Source: Ignavibacteria bacterium
GTDB taxonomy: Bacteria; Bacteroidota; Ignavibacteria; Ignavibacteriales; Ignavibacteriaceae
Length of the DNA: 64,000 bases
Reading direction: 5' to 3'
NCBI GenBank assembly: GCA_021286645.1
Contig: JAJTBZ010000079.1
Span: forward strand, 1-64,000
Positions 8,133 through 16,983 of this stretch are shown here, in pieces. Below the pieces are notes generated by a model that searched no databases, had not been told where the DNA came from, and saw only the letters and a list, made by a program, of their open reading frames with translations. The position numbers were made by a program, and so were the translations under genes. Numbering within the stretch: the first letter of the stretch is position 1; the number at the start of each line of letters is the position of its first letter.

Positions 8133-9038
8133 ATGAATCAAAAATTAATTACCATTTTGGGCCCCACTGCTTGCGGTAAAACCCGCTTAGCAGTGGCGCT
8201 CGCAGCTAAAATTGGCGGGGAAATAATAAGCGCCGATTCCAGACAAGTTTATCGAGGCTTAAATATTGGCTCAGGTAAAGATCTGGGAGAATACATTGCA
8301 AATAACCATGCCATACCTTACCATTTAATAGATATTGTTGACCTGCCAACTGAGTACCATATATTTTCATTCGTTACCGACTTTCGAAACGCGTTTGAAT
8401 CAATTATCAGCAGAGACAAAATCCCGATTCTAACGGGGGGGAGTGGAATGTATCTTTCAGCTATCCTGGAAGGATATGATTTGATACCTGTGGACTTTGA
8501 ATCCGAACGTGCCGCCGAGCTAAAAGAATTGAGTGTTCCGGAATTACAATTATTGCTGCGGGAAAAGGCAGAATCGCTGCATAATTCAACAGATCTGTTA
8601 CTAAAAGATCGACTGGTAAAAGCTATCCTGATCAATGAACATAAAACAGCCCATAAAAATGACGGGAGACCTGTGTATGATTCAGTAACAATTGGTATCG
8701 CGCCACCTCGTGAAATAGTGAGGGAAAGAATTACGAAGCGTCTAAAAGAACGCCTGGAGACCGGAATGATTGAAGAAGTGGCTGGCCTGATACGTAATGG
8801 CATCCAATATGATAAATTGGAATTCCTTGGTTTGGAGTATCGATATATAGGGAGATATATCAGCGGCCAGATTAGCTATGATGAGATGTTTGAACGGCTC
8901 AATATAGCCATTCACCAATTCGCAAAACGCCAAATGACCTGGTTCCGGCGAATGGAAAAGAACGGGGTGAAAATTCATTGGATTGAGAGTCCGGATAGTG
9001 AGATTGCCGAAAGCATTGTTAGAGAGGCATTCTGCTGA
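8133..9038 (+). CDS. miaA: tRNA dimethylallyltransferase
   Basis: 301 residues. It transfers a dimethylallyl group to N6 of A37 in tRNAs reading codons that start with U. The P-loop GPTACGKT is at residues 10-17, followed by the family motifs SADSRQVYRGLNIGSGK (DSRQVY binds the substrate) and LTGGSGMYL. The C-terminal half carries RERITKRLKERLETGMIEEV and the FAKRQMTWFR segment that binds tRNA. Full length. It is closely spaced after the sensor protein and before a glycosyltransferase, so this is probably a run of cotranscribed but functionally unrelated genes. Confidence 0.97.
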   Translation: MNQKLITILGPTACGKTRLAVALAAKIGGEIISADSRQVYRGLNIGSGKDLGEYIANNHAIPYHLIDIVDLPTEYHIFSFVTDFRNAFESIISRDKIPILTGGSGMYLSAILEGYDLIPVDFESERAAELKELSVPELQLLLREKAESLHNSTDLLLKDRLVKAILINEHKTAHKNDGRPVYDSVTIGIAPPREIVRERITKRLKERLETGMIEEVAGLIRNGIQYDKLEFLGLEYRYIGRYISGQISYDEMFERLNIAIHQFAKRQMTWFRRMEKNGVKIHWIESPDSEIAESIVREAFC

Positions 9039-9039
9039 T

Positions 9040-10356
9040 ATGGCCGAAAATTTTTCTGCGCGAGTAAATAAATACCTGCAAAAATATGGCAGGCCTGGCA
9101 CTTATAATTTGAATAGTTCCCCGGATTTTATTGATACTATTGTTGTAATTCCGGCATTGGCAGAACGAAATAATTTAAACGCCCTCATAAATTCTCTTGC
9201 TGAACAGGACACCGATTCATTAAACCATACAGTATTCCTTTTTGTCGTAAATAATAGCGAAGATGCAGATGAAGAAGTTATTGCGGATAATTTGGACTCA
9301 TTGAAATATTTATCGGGTTTGTTTAGCGATGTTCAATATTCAAAACTTTCTTTGGCGATAATAGATTGTTCCTCTCCTGGCCAAAGTTTACCCAAAAAGG
9401 ATGCCGGTGTTGGTCTTGCCAGAAAAATCGGACTTGATACAGCTCTTACATTATTTACACATCAAAAACCGGACAATTTATTAATTTGTCTGGATGCAGA
9501 TTGTACCGTTCCCGAAAACTATCTATTGGTTTTGCGGGATGAAATGAAATCTCACGGGGTACATGTGGCCTCCATTCAGTATGAGCACAAGCTGCCATTT
9601 GAAGATGAAATGAACCTCCGCGCGATTATATGTTATGAGCTATTTCTCCGGCATTATACGCTCGGGTTGAAATATGCCGGATCCGATTACGCGTTTCATG
9701 CAGTGGGTTCTTCAATGTGTTTTACCGCTGAGGCCTATATTAAAGCCGAGGGCATGAACAAACAAAAAGCAGGTGAAGATTTCTATTTCCTGCAAAAGGC
9801 TGCAAAATTCACTTCAATACATACGATCAATAGTACGCGAGTTTATCCATCGCCGCGAAGTTCTTTTCGGGTACCGTTTGGCACAGGTCGAAGTGTGGCA
9901 CGTTTTTATGCGGACAACAGTAACGAATATAAAGTGCATGCACTTACCAGTTTTGTAATATTGAAAAAATGGCTTGCCGTGTTTAGAAAGAATAACTTTT
10001 TAGATGGCCGGAATTTATTACTGCTTGCTGATGAAATAGATGTTCATTTGGGAGAATTTTTGCGTGAGCAAAAATTTATTACAGAATGGGATAAAATCAG
10101 GCAGTGTGGCGGAAAGCTTGAACAGCAGCAACGAATATGGTTCGACGGATTCAAAACAATGAAATTGCTGCATTATTTACGCGATTACGGATATCCTGAC
10201 ATGCCCACTTTCGAAGGGGTGGATGCTCTTCTCGGGCAGATTAGAGGCGTTCTGCCACTAACCCGAACAGAGCGGCTTCCCGATATACAAAAACAAATTG
10301 AATATTTATTGCTTATGCGAAAAATTGCTTCCGGTGAATTTAGCATAGGGAATTGA
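9040..10356 (+). CDS. Family 2 (GT-A) glycosyltransferase-like protein
   Basis: The ATG at 9040 sits 1 nt after the miaA stop with AGAGAGG upstream; 438 residues. The N-terminal half has the GT-A pattern: IVVIPALAERNNLNALINSL, a charged connector (GVGLARKIGLD), then the nucleotide-sugar/metal DxD motif in LLICLDADCTVPENYL and GEDFYFLQK, the usual acceptor-side acidic block. No TM segments are apparent. The C-terminal 130 residues are helical and unassigned. The acceptor and sugar cannot be named; a role in envelope glycan synthesis is inferred from the fold. Confidence 0.75.
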   Translation: MAENFSARVNKYLQKYGRPGTYNLNSSPDFIDTIVVIPALAERNNLNALINSLAEQDTDSLNHTVFLFVVNNSEDADEEVIADNLDSLKYLSGLFSDVQYSKLSLAIIDCSSPGQSLPKKDAGVGLARKIGLDTALTLFTHQKPDNLLICLDADCTVPENYLLVLRDEMKSHGVHVASIQYEHKLPFEDEMNLRAIICYELFLRHYTLGLKYAGSDYAFHAVGSSMCFTAEAYIKAEGMNKQKAGEDFYFLQKAAKFTSIHTINSTRVYPSPRSSFRVPFGTGRSVARFYADNSNEYKVHALTSFVILKKWLAVFRKNNFLDGRNLLLLADEIDVHLGEFLREQKFITEWDKIRQCGGKLEQQQRIWFDGFKTMKLLHYLRDYGYPDMPTFEGVDALLGQIRGVLPLTRTERLPDIQKQIEYLLLMRKIASGEFSIGN

Positions 10357-10403
10357 TACCGGGAACTATTATTTTATAGTATTAATAATCACTGATTTTG
10401 AAT

Positions 10404-10979
10404 ATGGATCCACTCAATATAATTGCTGCTGTTAATATTATTGCATTATTAAGTGCAAGTGCAACCGGAGTTAAACGGGAGTTTCGTTCACAGTTGAGTT
10501 CGGTAAAAGAAAAACCGAAAACATGGCTGCAAAATATTCCTAACTTCTCAGCTTTTATTGTGTTATTACAAATAATCTCACTGTTTCAAGTCGGGACATT
10601 TACATATTCCGATAGTAACTTTAAGATCCGGGTTGTGGCACTGGTTGTGTATGGATTTAGCAGTTGGATGCAATTTTGGAGTTTCAAATCTCTGGGTAAA
10701 TTTCATTCTCAAAATATTGTAATTATGAAAAACCATGAGCTGATGCAAAAAGGGCCATACAAAGTAGTACGACACCCACAGTATTTGTTTCAGATTATTA
10801 CTGATTTAGCTCTCTCCATAGCTATTCTTAGCTATCTGTCCTTACCTCTGGCCTTAATTCAACTGCCGTTATACATCATGCGGGCCAGCCTGGAAGAAAC
10901 GTATTTACTCCGTTATTTTGGAGAAGCTTATACCGTATATAAAAAGAAAACGGGATTCATTATTCCTTTTATTGGCTAA
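10404..10979 (+). CDS. Isoprenylcysteine-carboxyl-methyltransferase-like (ICMT/PEMT-fold) membrane protein
   Basis: The ATG at 10404 is used; an in-frame TTG two codons upstream is an alternative, and no clear Shine-Dalgarno is seen for either. 191 residues with about five hydrophobic segments. The C-terminal GPYKVVRHPQYLFQI and LRYFGEAYTVYKKKTGFIIP blocks are the SAM-binding signature of the ICMT/NnrU/PEMT superfamily (RHPxY, then E...Y..Y...). The bacterial substrate is unknown, possibly a lipid or membrane-bound thiol. Its last 60 bases lie close to the start of the next gene, an amidase. Confidence 0.75.
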   Translation: MDPLNIIAAVNIIALLSASATGVKREFRSQLSSVKEKPKTWLQNIPNFSAFIVLLQIISLFQVGTFTYSDSNFKIRVVALVVYGFSSWMQFWSFKSLGKFHSQNIVIMKNHELMQKGPYKVVRHPQYLFQIITDLALSIAILSYLSLPLALIQLPLYIMRASLEETYLLRYFGEAYTVYKKKTGFIIPFIG

Positions 10980-10983
10980 AATT

Positions 10984-12525
10984 ATGGTAAGGAAAAGTTT
11001 CATACTAATTCTTGTATTTCTGATTACCTTGAGTGTCGTAATACTTGCCCAAAAAAGTGACCACGTTGTTCTTACTCATTCCGGCAGGCAGGTTTCATAT
11101 CAGGGGTATGTAAAATCCGGTATTCAATATATTTCAATTGAAGATTTTGCAAAAAACTGTAACATTGGATGTTCTTCAAATAAGAAAGTTCATAAAACAG
11201 AGTTAAAGAATGCTTCATACATTCTAAAATTCAGTGGAAATAACCCCTTTATATCTGTTTTTAACAGAATTGATTCAACCATTTCAAATTTTCAGTTGCC
11301 AGTTTCTACCTTCCTTATAAATGATAAAATTTATGTACCTTTTACGTATACCGCTGCTTATCTGCGTAAGTATTTACAGCAGGGTATTGATACAAGTATT
11401 CAGGCCGGGCATACTCCGGTCGTACCTGTTAAGACATTGACGGAGAAAAAGAAGGCACTAAACGAGAACAATGCTCAGTTGAAAGTTGAAGAAAAAGTTA
11501 ACGGTACTCTCGTACGGCTTAATTTTCCCGGTAAGATCGGGCAGCCAACAACTGAATATTCTTCAGGGAAGATAATAGTTACTATAAAACCAGGGACACA
11601 AAATTGGAATTTGTCTTCAGAGCTTAAAAATGAAAGCATAGTTCGTGATATTTCATACAAATTCCAAAATGGGCAGGGGATTTTTACCATTGCTATAAGT
11701 GATAATTATGCTGCGCATGAATGTATTAAAACCGGGGATAAAAACTTATTGTTAACCATTCATAAGAAACAGTTTGGCGATTTTTCGCGTGCGAATGAAA
11801 CTAAAAAAGGGAAATGGAAGTTTGATGTAGTAGTGATAGATGCAGGTCATGGCGGTAAAGATTATGGAGCGATTGGAATACACAATACCGTAGAAAAAGA
11901 TGTGAATCTGGGAATAGCTCTAAAACTTGGTGCCATTATTGAATCTGAAATGAAAGATGTTAAAGTAGTTTATACACGTAAAAACGATACATTTGTTGAA
12001 CTATATAAGCGTGGTAAAATAGCAAATGAGAACAACGGGAAATTATTTATCTCTATTCATTGCAATTCAGTAGCAAGCAAATCACCACAGGCGAATGGAT
12101 ATGAAGTTTATCTTTTACGGCCAGGCAGAACAGCGGAAGCAATTTCAATAGCCGAGAGAGAGAACGGGGTGATTAGTTATGAGGATAATCCGAAAAGGTA
12201 TCAAAAGCTAACGGATGAGAATTTTATTCTTGTATCAATGGCTCACGCATCGAATATGAAATATTCTGAAAAATTCGCCGACTTGCTGGATAAGCATTTA
12301 CGCCAGAATGTATCAATTACATCGCGTGGAATTAAACAAGCCGGGTTCTATGTTCTCGTGGGGGCATCAATGCCGGGAATTTTATTTGAAACAGGATATG
12401 TTACGAACGAACACAATGCGGCATATATAAAAAGTAAAAATGGGCAGGATGAAATTGCCCGATCGATGTTTCAAGCTGTAAAGTCATTCAAAATGTTTTA
12501 TGCCCGCGAATTGGGTGATGATTAA
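10984..12525 (+). CDS. N-acetylmuramoyl-L-alanine amidase (Amidase_3) with N-terminal beta domain
   Basis: The ATG at 10984 follows the previous stop by 4 nt and starts a signal peptide (residues about 5-22); 513 residues. The middle resembles a copper-amine-oxidase-N/AMIN-like cell-wall-binding beta region. From residue about 280 the Amidase_3 catalytic domain has the zinc-site motifs VVVIDAGHGGKDYGAIG (His), EKDVNLGIALKL (Glu), FISIHCNS (His) and the late PGILFETGYVTN (catalytic Glu). It cleaves the bond between MurNAc and L-Ala in the periplasm, probably during cell separation or peptidoglycan turnover. Confidence 0.92.
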   Translation: MVRKSFILILVFLITLSVVILAQKSDHVVLTHSGRQVSYQGYVKSGIQYISIEDFAKNCNIGCSSNKKVHKTELKNASYILKFSGNNPFISVFNRIDSTISNFQLPVSTFLINDKIYVPFTYTAAYLRKYLQQGIDTSIQAGHTPVVPVKTLTEKKKALNENNAQLKVEEKVNGTLVRLNFPGKIGQPTTEYSSGKIIVTIKPGTQNWNLSSELKNESIVRDISYKFQNGQGIFTIAISDNYAAHECIKTGDKNLLLTIHKKQFGDFSRANETKKGKWKFDVVVIDAGHGGKDYGAIGIHNTVEKDVNLGIALKLGAIIESEMKDVKVVYTRKNDTFVELYKRGKIANENNGKLFISIHCNSVASKSPQANGYEVYLLRPGRTAEAISIAERENGVISYEDNPKRYQKLTDENFILVSMAHASNMKYSEKFADLLDKHLRQNVSITSRGIKQAGFYVLVGASMPGILFETGYVTNEHNAAYIKSKNGQDEIARSMFQAVKSFKMFYARELGDD

Positions 12526-12551
12526 ATAGTACTAGTTACGTAAGGAAAAAT

Positions 12552-12977
12552 ATGACAAAAGCACAGATATGGGTAGCAGGTTTTTTAGCTGCCTTTATTT
12601 TATTACTTGTATTACAAAATTTTACTACGACAGAAAATTCGCATTCTGCCGGCATGGGCGGCATGCAGCAAATGGCAGCCGGTCCGGCAAACAATCCTTC
12701 GGTTGGAGGTAAGGAACTATTAACAAATTTTAACTGTGTTACCTGCCATGGAGCCGATTTGAAAGGGACTAATTTAGCACCCGGCCTCTATGGATTAAAA
12801 GGCACGTACAGTTCGCAGATGTTGGTTAGTTATTTGAAGAATCCTCAATCATTCGAGGGAGGTGCGAGATATAAGGCATTGAAAGAAAAATATTCAAATA
12901 GAGTTATGCCTTCGTTTGGTAATCGGGACGATAAAGATCTTGAAGCAATTGCAACATATTTACTCAGTTTAGAGTGA
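12552..12977 (+). CDS. Membrane-anchored monoheme cytochrome c
   Basis: 141 residues. The N-terminal hydrophobic segment (residues 6-23, IWVAGFLAAFILLLVLQNF) is an uncleaved anchor or signal. A Met/Gly-rich linker leads to one cytochrome c domain with the heme motif CVTCH (residues about 62-66) and a likely Met axial ligand in RVMPSFGNRDDKD. The closing helix LEAIATYLLSL is typical. It is a periplasm-facing electron carrier; its redox partners are not nearby. A strong terminator follows 8 nt after the stop. Confidence 0.9.
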   Translation: MTKAQIWVAGFLAAFILLLVLQNFTTTENSHSAGMGGMQQMAAGPANNPSVGGKELLTNFNCVTCHGADLKGTNLAPGLYGLKGTYSSQMLVSYLKNPQSFEGGARYKALKEKYSNRVMPSFGNRDDKDLEAIATYLLSLE

Positions 12978-12984
12978 ACAATTA

Positions 12985-13009
12985 GGGCCCTGTGAAGGGC
13001 CCTTTTTTT
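12985..13009 (+). terminator. Rho-independent terminator after cytochrome c gene
   Basis: GGGCCC (12985-12990), loop TGTGAA, GGGCCC (12997-13002), then seven T residues (13003-13009). It separates the plus-strand block from the convergent rlmB gene, whose stop codon lies inside the T-run. Confidence 0.92.
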
Positions 13010-13736
13010 ATTCTTGTGTCCTGCTACGTAAGACCTCAAACATCATTATACCTGCCGCTACAGAAACATTCAAAGAGTTGATTTTCCCATCCATAGGGAT
13101 TTTTACCAGAAAGTCACATCCTTTTTGTATTAAAGGACGCATCCCTTTGCCCTCATTACCGAATATCAGGACAATCGGGGAATTGTAATCAACTGACCGG
13201 AAATTCTGTGTCGCGGATAATGATGAACCAATAACCCAATATCCTTTTTCCTGTAATTGCTTTAACGCTTGTGCAAGGTTATCAACCAGGCAGATATTCA
13301 TCATTTCGAGTGCGCCGGCAGAAGTCTTCAGAACAGTGTCATTGAGCGGGGCGCTATGGTGTTTGGTAAGCAATACTCCATGTACGCCGGCAGCTTCAGC
13401 GGTACGCAGTATTGCCCCGACATTATGGGGGTCTTGTATTGAATCAAGAGCAATAAGAAATGGTTTATTCACATCCTGGAGCCTGGCTATCATTGCATCC
13501 AGGGTAAGAGTTTTATAAGTGGCCCGTAAAGCAATTATTCCCTGGGTCTCCTTTTGCTTAGCCTGTAATGCAAATTTCTCGGCTGGCAACTCTTGTAGCG
13601 GAACCATATTTTTTCGGGCAATTGATTTGATTTCGGTAATCACATCGCCATGTACCCCGTACTGCAAATATATTTTAGTAATTGGGGCGCGGCTTTTCAG
13701 TGCTTCCAGCACGGGCTTTCGGCCATAAATAAGCAT
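13008..13736 (-). CDS. rlmB: TrmH-type 23S rRNA (guanosine-2'-O-)-methyltransferase RlmB
   Basis: 242 residues. The N-terminal YGRKPVLEAL block is the substrate-binding domain typical of RlmB/TrmH. The SPOUT catalytic domain has the three motifs: IALDSIQDPHNVGAILRTAEA (motif 1), IVLIFGNEGKGM (motif 2) and KIPMDGKINSLNVSVAAGIMMFE (motif 3, knot). It methylates a guanosine 2'-OH, in E. coli G2251 of 23S rRNA. RlmB is the best fit, but other TrmH-family RNA targets cannot be excluded. Confidence 0.92.
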   Translation of the reverse strand: MLIYGRKPVLEALKSRAPITKIYLQYGVHGDVITEIKSIARKNMVPLQELPAEKFALQAKQKETQGIIALRATYKTLTLDAMIARLQDVNKPFLIALDSIQDPHNVGAILRTAEAAGVHGVLLTKHHSAPLNDTVLKTSAGALEMMNICLVDNLAQALKQLQEKGYWVIGSSLSATQNFRSVDYNSPIVLIFGNEGKGMRPLIQKGCDFLVKIPMDGKINSLNVSVAAGIMMFEVLRSRTQE

Positions 13737-13848
13737 AGAATTCCTAAAAATTAATCAGCAAATCTACGGAAGTACAGGCTTGAAACAAAGAGAGAAAGGG
13801 AATGGGCAGCCAGGGGCTCAGGCTGCCCTGTAATTTGTCTGATAAATT

Positions 13849-14460
13849 CTATTTAAAGATACTAATGTCGCCTGCTCCCTCGCGGATAATTTCCGGCTCA
13901 TCGTCACTTAAGTCAATAATACTGGATGGTTTATTTGCCAGGACTCCATTCGCGAGCATCAGATCAATGAAAGGATTGAACACGTTGCGGATCTCCTCCG
14001 GGTCCGTAAAAACTTGCCCGGTTCTATTGGTTACGCTGGTGCTAACAATCGGATTCCCCAATTCACTTGCCAGTTGCAGGGCAATTTTATTGTTGGGAAC
14101 CCTGATACCCACAGTTTTACGCTTTGTCCATAGCTTTTTCGGTACTTCCCTGGCAGCAGGCAGTACAAAAGTATAAGCACCTGGCAAGAGGTGCTTCATT
14201 GTGCGATAGGCGTAGTCGGAAACTTTCGCATATTTTGATATGTCCTTCAGATCGGGGCAGACAAAACTAAATAGCTTTGTGCGGCCGTCATTTTTAATCT
14301 CAAAAATTCTATCCAGAGCAGCTTTGTTAAAAATATCGCAGCCGATTCCATAAACAGTGTCGGTCGGATAAATTATTACACCACCATTTTTCAGTGTCTC
14401 AACCGCTTTATTGATGTATCGTGCCTGCGGGGTTTCCGGATGTAATTCATAATATTCCAT
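13849..14460 (-). CDS. Sua5/YciO/YrdC family protein (threonylcarbamoyl-AMP synthase-like)
   Basis: The ATG at 14460 has GGAG 7 nt upstream and is preferred to a TTG four codons earlier; 203 residues. The YrdC fold is clear: GGVIIYPTDTVYGIGCD, the basic KNDGRTK block, LPGAYTFVLPA and the late TSVTNRTGQ motif that binds ATP/threonine. Family members make threonylcarbamoyl-AMP for t6A37 in tRNA. The FVCPDLKDISKYA segment resembles the YciO subgroup, whose activity is less certain. The t6A partners tsaE and tsaB lie 4-5 kb away on the other strand. Confidence 0.85.
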   Translation of the reverse strand: MEYYELHPETPQARYINKAVETLKNGGVIIYPTDTVYGIGCDIFNKAALDRIFEIKNDGRTKLFSFVCPDLKDISKYAKVSDYAYRTMKHLLPGAYTFVLPAAREVPKKLWTKRKTVGIRVPNNKIALQLASELGNPIVSTSVTNRTGQVFTDPEEIRNVFNPFIDLMLANGVLANKPSSIIDLSDDEPEIIREGAGDISIFK

Positions 14461-14578
14461 GTAAATCTCCAATCGGATGGTTCGTGTAACTGTTAACTAT
14501 AGCACAAGTCAAAAACAACCAGTGCCTTTTATAATATGGAGAATAAGTTTCTTATTGTCAAGTAAAAATGCGGGTACT

Positions 14579-14619
14579 TAAAAAATAATAAAAGGGAACC
14601 CTGCACTTAACGTACAGGG
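14579..14619 (-). terminator. Terminator overlapping the LD-carboxypeptidase stop codon
   Basis: CCCTG (14599-14603) and CAGGG (14615-14619) pair around an 11-nt loop that contains the TAA stop. On the minus strand the stem is followed by a T-rich stretch ending in a six-T run near 14580. The stem is short, so strength is uncertain. Confidence 0.5.
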
Positions 14620-15554
14620 CTTTCAAGCAGGGTAATTTTTCCTTTGCCGGCATTAAGCTCAATATGAGCACCATGAGGCATTGTGGCAATATCTTTAATA
14701 TGCCCATGAGGAAAGTTCCATAATATAGGCTTCCGAAGCTTTCCAAAATACTGGTCAAAAACTTGTTCCATTGTAAATGAACGTGAAGGTGTGTTAGAGT
14801 CACTATCGGTTATTTGGCCAAGAATAATACCATTTACCTTATCGAGGATTCCGGAAAGTTTTAATTGATTAAGCATTCGGTCTATTCTGTAGGGCTGTTC
14901 ACTAACATCCTCAATATACAGGATTGAGCCGGCAAAATCCGGTAAATAATCTGATCCGAGTAAAGCAACCAAAGTGGCTAAATTGCCACCAAGCAGAGGC
15001 CCGTCAACTGTACCGGCTTTCAGTGTCTCTGTTTTCCATCCTTCCGGAACCGGTATCTCATAGCCCGGTTCAATTTTCGTTACCATTTCCCAAAATACCT
15101 TTTCCGTATACGGAGCAATTTGTCCGGAAAAATCAACAGCAGGCATGGGGCCGGCGAAAGTTATCTGATTTGCTTTTTTCTGGAACGCGTTATGGAGCGA
15201 GGTAATATCGCTGTATCCAACAAAAATTTTTGGATGGCGGCGTATGAGGCTATAATCGATTCGATTAAGCAGTCTGCCGGAACCATATCCGCCCCGTAAG
15301 CAGAAAATGGCTTTTACTTCATCATCGTTGTACATTTTATGAAGGTCACTTAACCGCATATCATCCGAGCCGGCAAGGTATCCGAAATATTGTCCGAGGT
15401 AATCGCCAAGTTTAACAGCGAATCCTTTCTGAGCAAAATAATTTTGAGCTTTTTCTATACGAGTCAAATCATCCGGACTTGATGCCGGTGATATGAATCC
15501 GATTGTATCGCCAGGATACAAACATGGTGGTTTATTATAAGAATGAGAAATCAT
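14607..15554 (-). CDS. ldcA: LD-carboxypeptidase (peptidase S66)
   Basis: 315 residues. It hydrolyses the bond between meso-DAP and D-Ala in muramoyl-tetrapeptides during peptidoglycan recycling. The family motifs are present in order: PGDTIGFISPASS, CLRGGYGSGRLL, the nucleophile in FVGYSDITSLH (Ser115), GGNLATLVALLGSDYLP, the catalytic Glu in ILYIEDVSEQPYRIDRML and the His in LWNFPHGHI. No signal peptide, fitting the cytoplasmic recycling enzyme. Its ATG overlaps the stop of the DUF6986 gene by 4 bp. Confidence 0.92.
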   Translation of the reverse strand: MISHSYNKPPCLYPGDTIGFISPASSPDDLTRIEKAQNYFAQKGFAVKLGDYLGQYFGYLAGSDDMRLSDLHKMYNDDEVKAIFCLRGGYGSGRLLNRIDYSLIRRHPKIFVGYSDITSLHNAFQKKANQITFAGPMPAVDFSGQIAPYTEKVFWEMVTKIEPGYEIPVPEGWKTETLKAGTVDGPLLGGNLATLVALLGSDYLPDFAGSILYIEDVSEQPYRIDRMLNQLKLSGILDKVNGIILGQITDSDSNTPSRSFTMEQVFDQYFGKLRKPILWNFPHGHIKDIATMPHGAHIELNAGKGKITLLESPVR

Positions 15555-16888
15555 ATTTGGGCTCCGCTACTTTCGATAATATGGTCAAATGACTTCGTTA
15601 CTAATGAATGGGGTTCAATACCAGCCTGTTTAAGTTCTTCAGGAGAAAAAGCGCCGCATTCGATGCCTTTTAGCAAAAAATTAATCATTCCCTGCCCGGT
15701 GGCTGCATCGTCAAATACTCCCGAAGTTTGGACTGCTTTAGCAGCCATGGAAATAAAATTCGTAAAGCGTGAAAATAAGGTATCCCGGTCATTTAGAAAA
15801 TAGTAATATATTGCCGCCAGGCGAGCTGGTATTTGAGCGGGATGCAGATCCCATCCCTGCAATATTCCGAATCTGGCAGAATGAAGTACATTAGAAAAAT
15901 GCATTTGCCAGGCTGTCCTAATGATAGCGCTATTTTCATTGTGCTGTTGATCGGTCAATCCACTCTTCCTTTTATGTTTTTCAACCGGCAGAAATGATGT
16001 AGCCCCGTCAGATATGTTAACCCCTGTATTCGTGTGTACCGCCTGTAACTGATGACGCAAATAATCACAATTGGAATGTGTGTATAATTGATCCGGGGCA
16101 GGTACGCCAAGATCTGACATATAATCGTACAGTCCTGCATGCAGTGCATATAAGCGGGGATGGGAATTGAGTACAATTTGTTCAAGTAATGATCCGTTTG
16201 AACCAGTAGACAAAAGTGCCTGTACCTCAACCATTATTTCCGACCGTAAAAAATTTTGCGGTAATAAATATTTTTGTGTTAGCTCTTCAAGTGCTGAATG
16301 AAAAATATTCACCTGTTCGGAAGAACTTACTTTTGGCAGTGTAACAAGCAAATTCCTGGGGAGAATACCTTGAGATGCATCGAGAAAACTTTCGATAAAA
16401 GTTTCCAAAGTGGAGAAACTCCTGTCTATGAGCAATGGTGTAAGGGCTTTCACTCTGAATCCGAATAATCCGGGAAGTTTTTGTTGACTGGCTAAACGGC
16501 CTGCTGCGGATGCTGCCTGAATAGCATGTTCATGTTCCTCCTGTTTGCTTCGGTAACCATAACCATCCTCGAAATCGATACGAAAATCCTCTACAGATCC
16601 TACTTCCAGTTTTGAAATTATGCGTGTGTAAATGGTCTCAGCCAGGCAATAATTTTCCTGTAAAATCGGAAATATCGTCATTAGCGTATCAGGATCCGGG
16701 CAATAGAAGCAAAAATAATCCTTGGCTATATCGGTAATTTTCTTGATTGTGCTTTCACTAAACAAGTGTGCCCCGCCATAAACTGTATGAATCGGCTGGA
16801 AGGAGCGGGTAAATAAGCGGGTAGGCAGGGTCTGTTTCAATATCGCCTGATTCCGGCTTATATATTCGTCGTTTAACAGTTTACTCAT
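15551..16888 (-). CDS. DUF6986 / HpcH-HpaI-like aldolase-family protein
   Basis: The ATG at 16888 is chosen over a TTG two codons upstream; 445 residues. The motifs PIHTVYGGAHLF, the metal-binding-like FRIDFEDGYGYRSKQEEHEH, FGFRVKAL and LLVTLPKV, and the later GLYDYMSD segment and GWDLHPAQIPARLA fit the CitE/HpcH/PEP-mutase TIM-barrel superfamily as DUF6986, often annotated phosphoenolpyruvate kinase without biochemical support. A C-C bond-cleaving or forming enzyme on a small acid is a reasonable inference. Coupling to an LD-carboxypeptidase by ATGA overlap is curious, since no shared pathway is known. Confidence 0.75.
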   Translation of the reverse strand: MSKLLNDEYISRNQAILKQTLPTRLFTRSFQPIHTVYGGAHLFSESTIKKITDIAKDYFCFYCPDPDTLMTIFPILQENYCLAETIYTRIISKLEVGSVEDFRIDFEDGYGYRSKQEEHEHAIQAASAAGRLASQQKLPGLFGFRVKALTPLLIDRSFSTLETFIESFLDASQGILPRNLLVTLPKVSSSEQVNIFHSALEELTQKYLLPQNFLRSEIMVEVQALLSTGSNGSLLEQIVLNSHPRLYALHAGLYDYMSDLGVPAPDQLYTHSNCDYLRHQLQAVHTNTGVNISDGATSFLPVEKHKRKSGLTDQQHNENSAIIRTAWQMHFSNVLHSARFGILQGWDLHPAQIPARLAAIYYYFLNDRDTLFSRFTNFISMAAKAVQTSGVFDDAATGQGMINFLLKGIECGAFSPEELKQAGIEPHSLVTKSFDHIIESSGAQI

Positions 16889-16983
16889 ATGCAATTATTA
16901 TGGGCTTGTGAAAAAATCATAATATTATAAATTTCATTTCAATTAAATTTATATTTCTTTTTACAATTTTATTAGAGTTCTTA

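Noticed and set aside
8318-8803. 161-residue minus-strand ORF
   Set aside because: Lies wholly inside miaA, has a Ser/Arg-rich composition typical of antisense frames and no recognisable motif.
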